A stretch of DNA of 7,618 nt. Origin: Bacteroidaceae bacterium. Its GTDB lineage: Bacteria > Bacteroidota > Bacteroidia > Bacteroidales > Bacteroidaceae. The notes below the pieces were generated by a model. It was not told where the DNA came from, made no database searches, and saw only the letters and a program-made list of their open reading frames with translations. The translations under genes were made by a program, and so were the position numbers. Of this stretch, positions 5,981 to 7,618 are shown piece by piece (position 1 is the stretch's first letter; every line of letters starts with the position of its first letter). The DNA lies in contig JAFYWE010000143.1 in the NCBI GenBank assembly GCA_017558165.1, forward strand, positions 1 to 7,618, read 5' to 3'.

Positions 5981-7438
5981 ATGAGAAACACGATATTGAT
6001 ATCCGTACTGCTGTTCCTGGTCTCAGGTGTACATGCGCAGAGTGACGACAACAGGTCGCTCGATTCGTTGCGTAATGTGTTTGAGGCGGATGCAGCATTG
6101 GCTGTTGAGAATTTTGAACGTTTCAGCGAAGAGGCCCGTAAGGAGTATGAACGATATGAACAGCAGATGCGCAGAGAATATCTTGGCTATGTGGAATCCA
6201 TAAAGAAGGTGTGGGGCAATGACACGGTCATGGATACAAAGAGTCGTATGGTCGAGTATGGCGATGACTACAAGTCACGTTCAATAGTGGATTTTGAAGA
6301 GGGGAATATTGTGGTAGAGGTGGCGTTTGACGATATACAGGATTGTGACTCTGCCGAGATTGACCGCAGGCTGGTGGCGGCGGTGGAAAAGATTCTTGAA
6401 AGCCGTGGAACAACCTGCCCTTATAAGTCAAAGGTGGATGAGAGCCTTCCGATTACCGAACGCCCGATACTTGAAGGCCTTATAGACCTTTCAAAGTATG
6501 ATCTGCCCGAGAACGGTGATTCTGATGAGGCCGTTGTGTCGAAACCGCGTAGTGCACGTGCGGCACCGCCTGCTCCAAAAGTGAAAGGTAAGGAGCTGGA
6601 TCTTGCGCAAAAGGAGAGTGTGAAAGTGGATGACGGTGTTGCCGGTGAGACTATGGCAAACAGGGTCGCGCGTGAAGGCGGCAACGTGAATATGGCTGCA
6701 AGGCAGCGCGAGGAGGCCCGTAAGAAGGAACTTGAGAAGGCTCGGCAGAAAGCGCAGGAGAACTATTCGGCAAAGGCAAGCTATTCTCCTAAGACTATAG
6801 CAAAGGCTGCTGTAAAGCAGAGTCCCAAGAAAAGTGTGACGGTGAAGGGTGATGACAACAAGAGCCGCACGGTAGTAAAGGTGGAGATGAGTATGGTGGC
6901 GGACAATATTTCCAAGAATGCCGCCCTTTACAAGGAGCATGTCGCGGTCTACTCCCAGAAATTCCAGATCGAGCAGCCGCTTATCTTTGCCGTGATGGAA
7001 CAGGAGTCAAGTTTCAATCCCGAGGCTACAAGTTGGGTTCCGGCCTATGGACTCATGCAGCTTGTACCCCGTTCCGGTGGCTATGATGCATATCGCTATG
7101 TCTATAAGAATGATTGGGTTCCTACAAAGAGCTATCTTTATGTGCCTCATCAGAACATAGAACTTGGAACTGCATATCTGCGCATATTGATGAACCAGTT
7201 CAGCGGTGTTACCGACCCCGACTGCCGTCGACTGTGCGTGATTGCGAGCTACAACACCGGTGCCGGTAACGTAAGCCGTGCATTTACCGGGAATACGAAT
7301 CTGAAAAGTGCGATAACCTTGATTAATGGCTACAATTATACCCAGCTCTACAACTACCTGACAAGCAAACTAAGTACCGATGAGGCACGCAAGTATGTCA
7401 GCGGAGTGAGCAAGAGACGGGAAAAGTACCTTAAATAA
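5981..7438 (+). CDS. mltC: MltC-like lytic murein transglycosylase with an extended charged insert
   Basis: This 485-residue periplasmic enzyme should cleave the MurNAc-GlcNAc bond of peptidoglycan, leaving 1,6-anhydro ends. Residues 1-19 are a Sec signal peptide ending VHA, with no lipobox. Residues about 40-172 match the MltC N-terminal domain (DUF3393), for example KVWGNDTV at 76-83 and DYKSRSIVDFEEGNIVVEV at 96-114. Residues about 175-295 are low-complexity and rich in Lys, Arg, Glu, Ala and Pro. The SLT/GH23 domain follows at about 310-480: the catalytic Glu is probably Glu342 in EQESSFNP, with GLMQ at 357-360, LGTAYL at 395-400 and SYNTGAGNV at 423-431. E. coli MltC is a lipoprotein of about 359 residues, so this protein is longer and apparently soluble. 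The ATG at 5981 is preferred because it gives a clean signal peptide; upstream ATGs are out of frame. Confidence 0.9.
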   Translation: MRNTILISVLLFLVSGVHAQSDDNRSLDSLRNVFEADAALAVENFERFSEEARKEYERYEQQMRREYLGYVESIKKVWGNDTVMDTKSRMVEYGDDYKSRSIVDFEEGNIVVEVAFDDIQDCDSAEIDRRLVAAVEKILESRGTTCPYKSKVDESLPITERPILEGLIDLSKYDLPENGDSDEAVVSKPRSARAAPPAPKVKGKELDLAQKESVKVDDGVAGETMANRVAREGGNVNMAARQREEARKKELEKARQKAQENYSAKASYSPKTIAKAAVKQSPKKSVTVKGDDNKSRTVVKVEMSMVADNISKNAALYKEHVAVYSQKFQIEQPLIFAVMEQESSFNPEATSWVPAYGLMQLVPRSGGYDAYRYVYKNDWVPTKSYLYVPHQNIELGTAYLRILMNQFSGVTDPDCRRLCVIASYNTGAGNVSRAFTGNTNLKSAITLINGYNYTQLYNYLTSKLSTDEARKYVSGVSKRREKYLK

Positions 7439-7480
7439 AGGCATGGACCTATTGATACACAACCACAAAACCGAACTACT

Positions 7481-7618
7481 ATGTATTGCCCTGAATGTGG
7501 AACCAGAATAGAAGATGACTCACGTTTCTGTCCCGAATGCGGAACGCCGGTCATGCGGGAGGAGTCAGCTTCCCAGCCTACTCAGGAGACTGGACAGCAG
7601 AATGAGGAGAAGGGTGAA
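7481..7618 (+). CDS. Zinc-ribbon domain protein, N-terminal part only
   Basis: The frame opens at ATG 7481, 42 bases after the transglycosylase stop, and runs to the window edge (46 codons seen). The start encodes MYCPECGTRIEDDSRFCPEC: Cys3-Cys6 and Cys17-Cys20 form two CxxC knuckles of the double-cysteine zinc-ribbon type (zinc_ribbon_2/DZR). After residue 25 the sequence becomes rich in Glu, Gln, Ser and Thr and looks like a flexible linker. In this family the ribbon is often a small N-terminal cap on a longer, frequently membrane-bound protein, so the function lies in the missing part. An ATG at 7443 is out of frame and closes quickly. No Shine-Dalgarno is seen. The short same-strand gap suggests co-transcription with the transglycosylase. 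Confidence 0.8.
   Translation, partial: MYCPECGTRIEDDSRFCPECGTPVMREESASQPTQETGQQNEEKGE

Noticed and set aside
5839..6045. A 68-codon plus-strand frame crossing the promoter and the start of the transglycosylase gene
   Set aside because: Its start lies upstream of the best promoter and it overlaps the signal-peptide codons of the real gene in another frame.
6491..6940. A 149-codon open frame on the minus strand inside the transglycosylase gene
   Set aside because: It lies antisense to a gene with clear domain matches, shows no recognisable motif, and overlaps the low-complexity insert where antisense stops are rare.

Overview
The window most likely comes from a member of the order Bacteroidales (phylum Bacteroidota). 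The evidence is twofold. The protein families have Bacteroidota-like features, and the AT-rich promoters fit the Bacteroides-type signal (-33 TTTG, about 20 bases, then -7 TAnnTTTG) rather than -35/-10 sigma-70 boxes. Shine-Dalgarno sequences are mostly weak or absent, which is also typical. I cannot assign a genus.

Layout. Positions 1-209 are non-coding as far as I can see: an AT-rich stretch with two short palindromes and a possible leftward -7 element. It may be the leader of a leftward gene or element beyond the edge. Positions 210-5654, minus strand, hold a complete three-gene tripartite efflux operon in the order membrane-fusion adaptor, RND inner-membrane transporter, TolC-type outer-membrane channel. 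The intergenic spacing is 19 bases, then a 4-base ATGA overlap. Positions 5655-5980 are an AT-rich divergent regulatory region with a promoter firing each way, an 8-bp inverted repeat in the middle and a 9-bp direct repeat just downstream of the rightward promoter. Positions 5981-7438, plus strand, encode an MltC-like lytic transglycosylase. At 7481 a zinc-ribbon protein begins and runs off the right edge.

Function. The three pump proteins should form one proton-driven machine that expels drugs, bile salts or other toxic small molecules from periplasm or inner membrane to the outside. The proton-relay residues of the transporter, the TolC-docking motif of the adaptor and both halves of the channel all look intact. 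The substrate cannot be read from sequence. The divergent lytic transglycosylase cleaves peptidoglycan glycan strands. Its neighbourhood to the pump may be only a shared regulatory region. No transcriptional regulator is encoded in the window.

The region is mostly ordinary. The least ordinary points are the long charged insert and missing lipobox of the MltC-like enzyme, the regulatory architecture of the divergent intergenic region, and the unexplained left edge. I found no CRISPR array, tRNA, rRNA or complete mobile element, and no evidence of a wholly new system.
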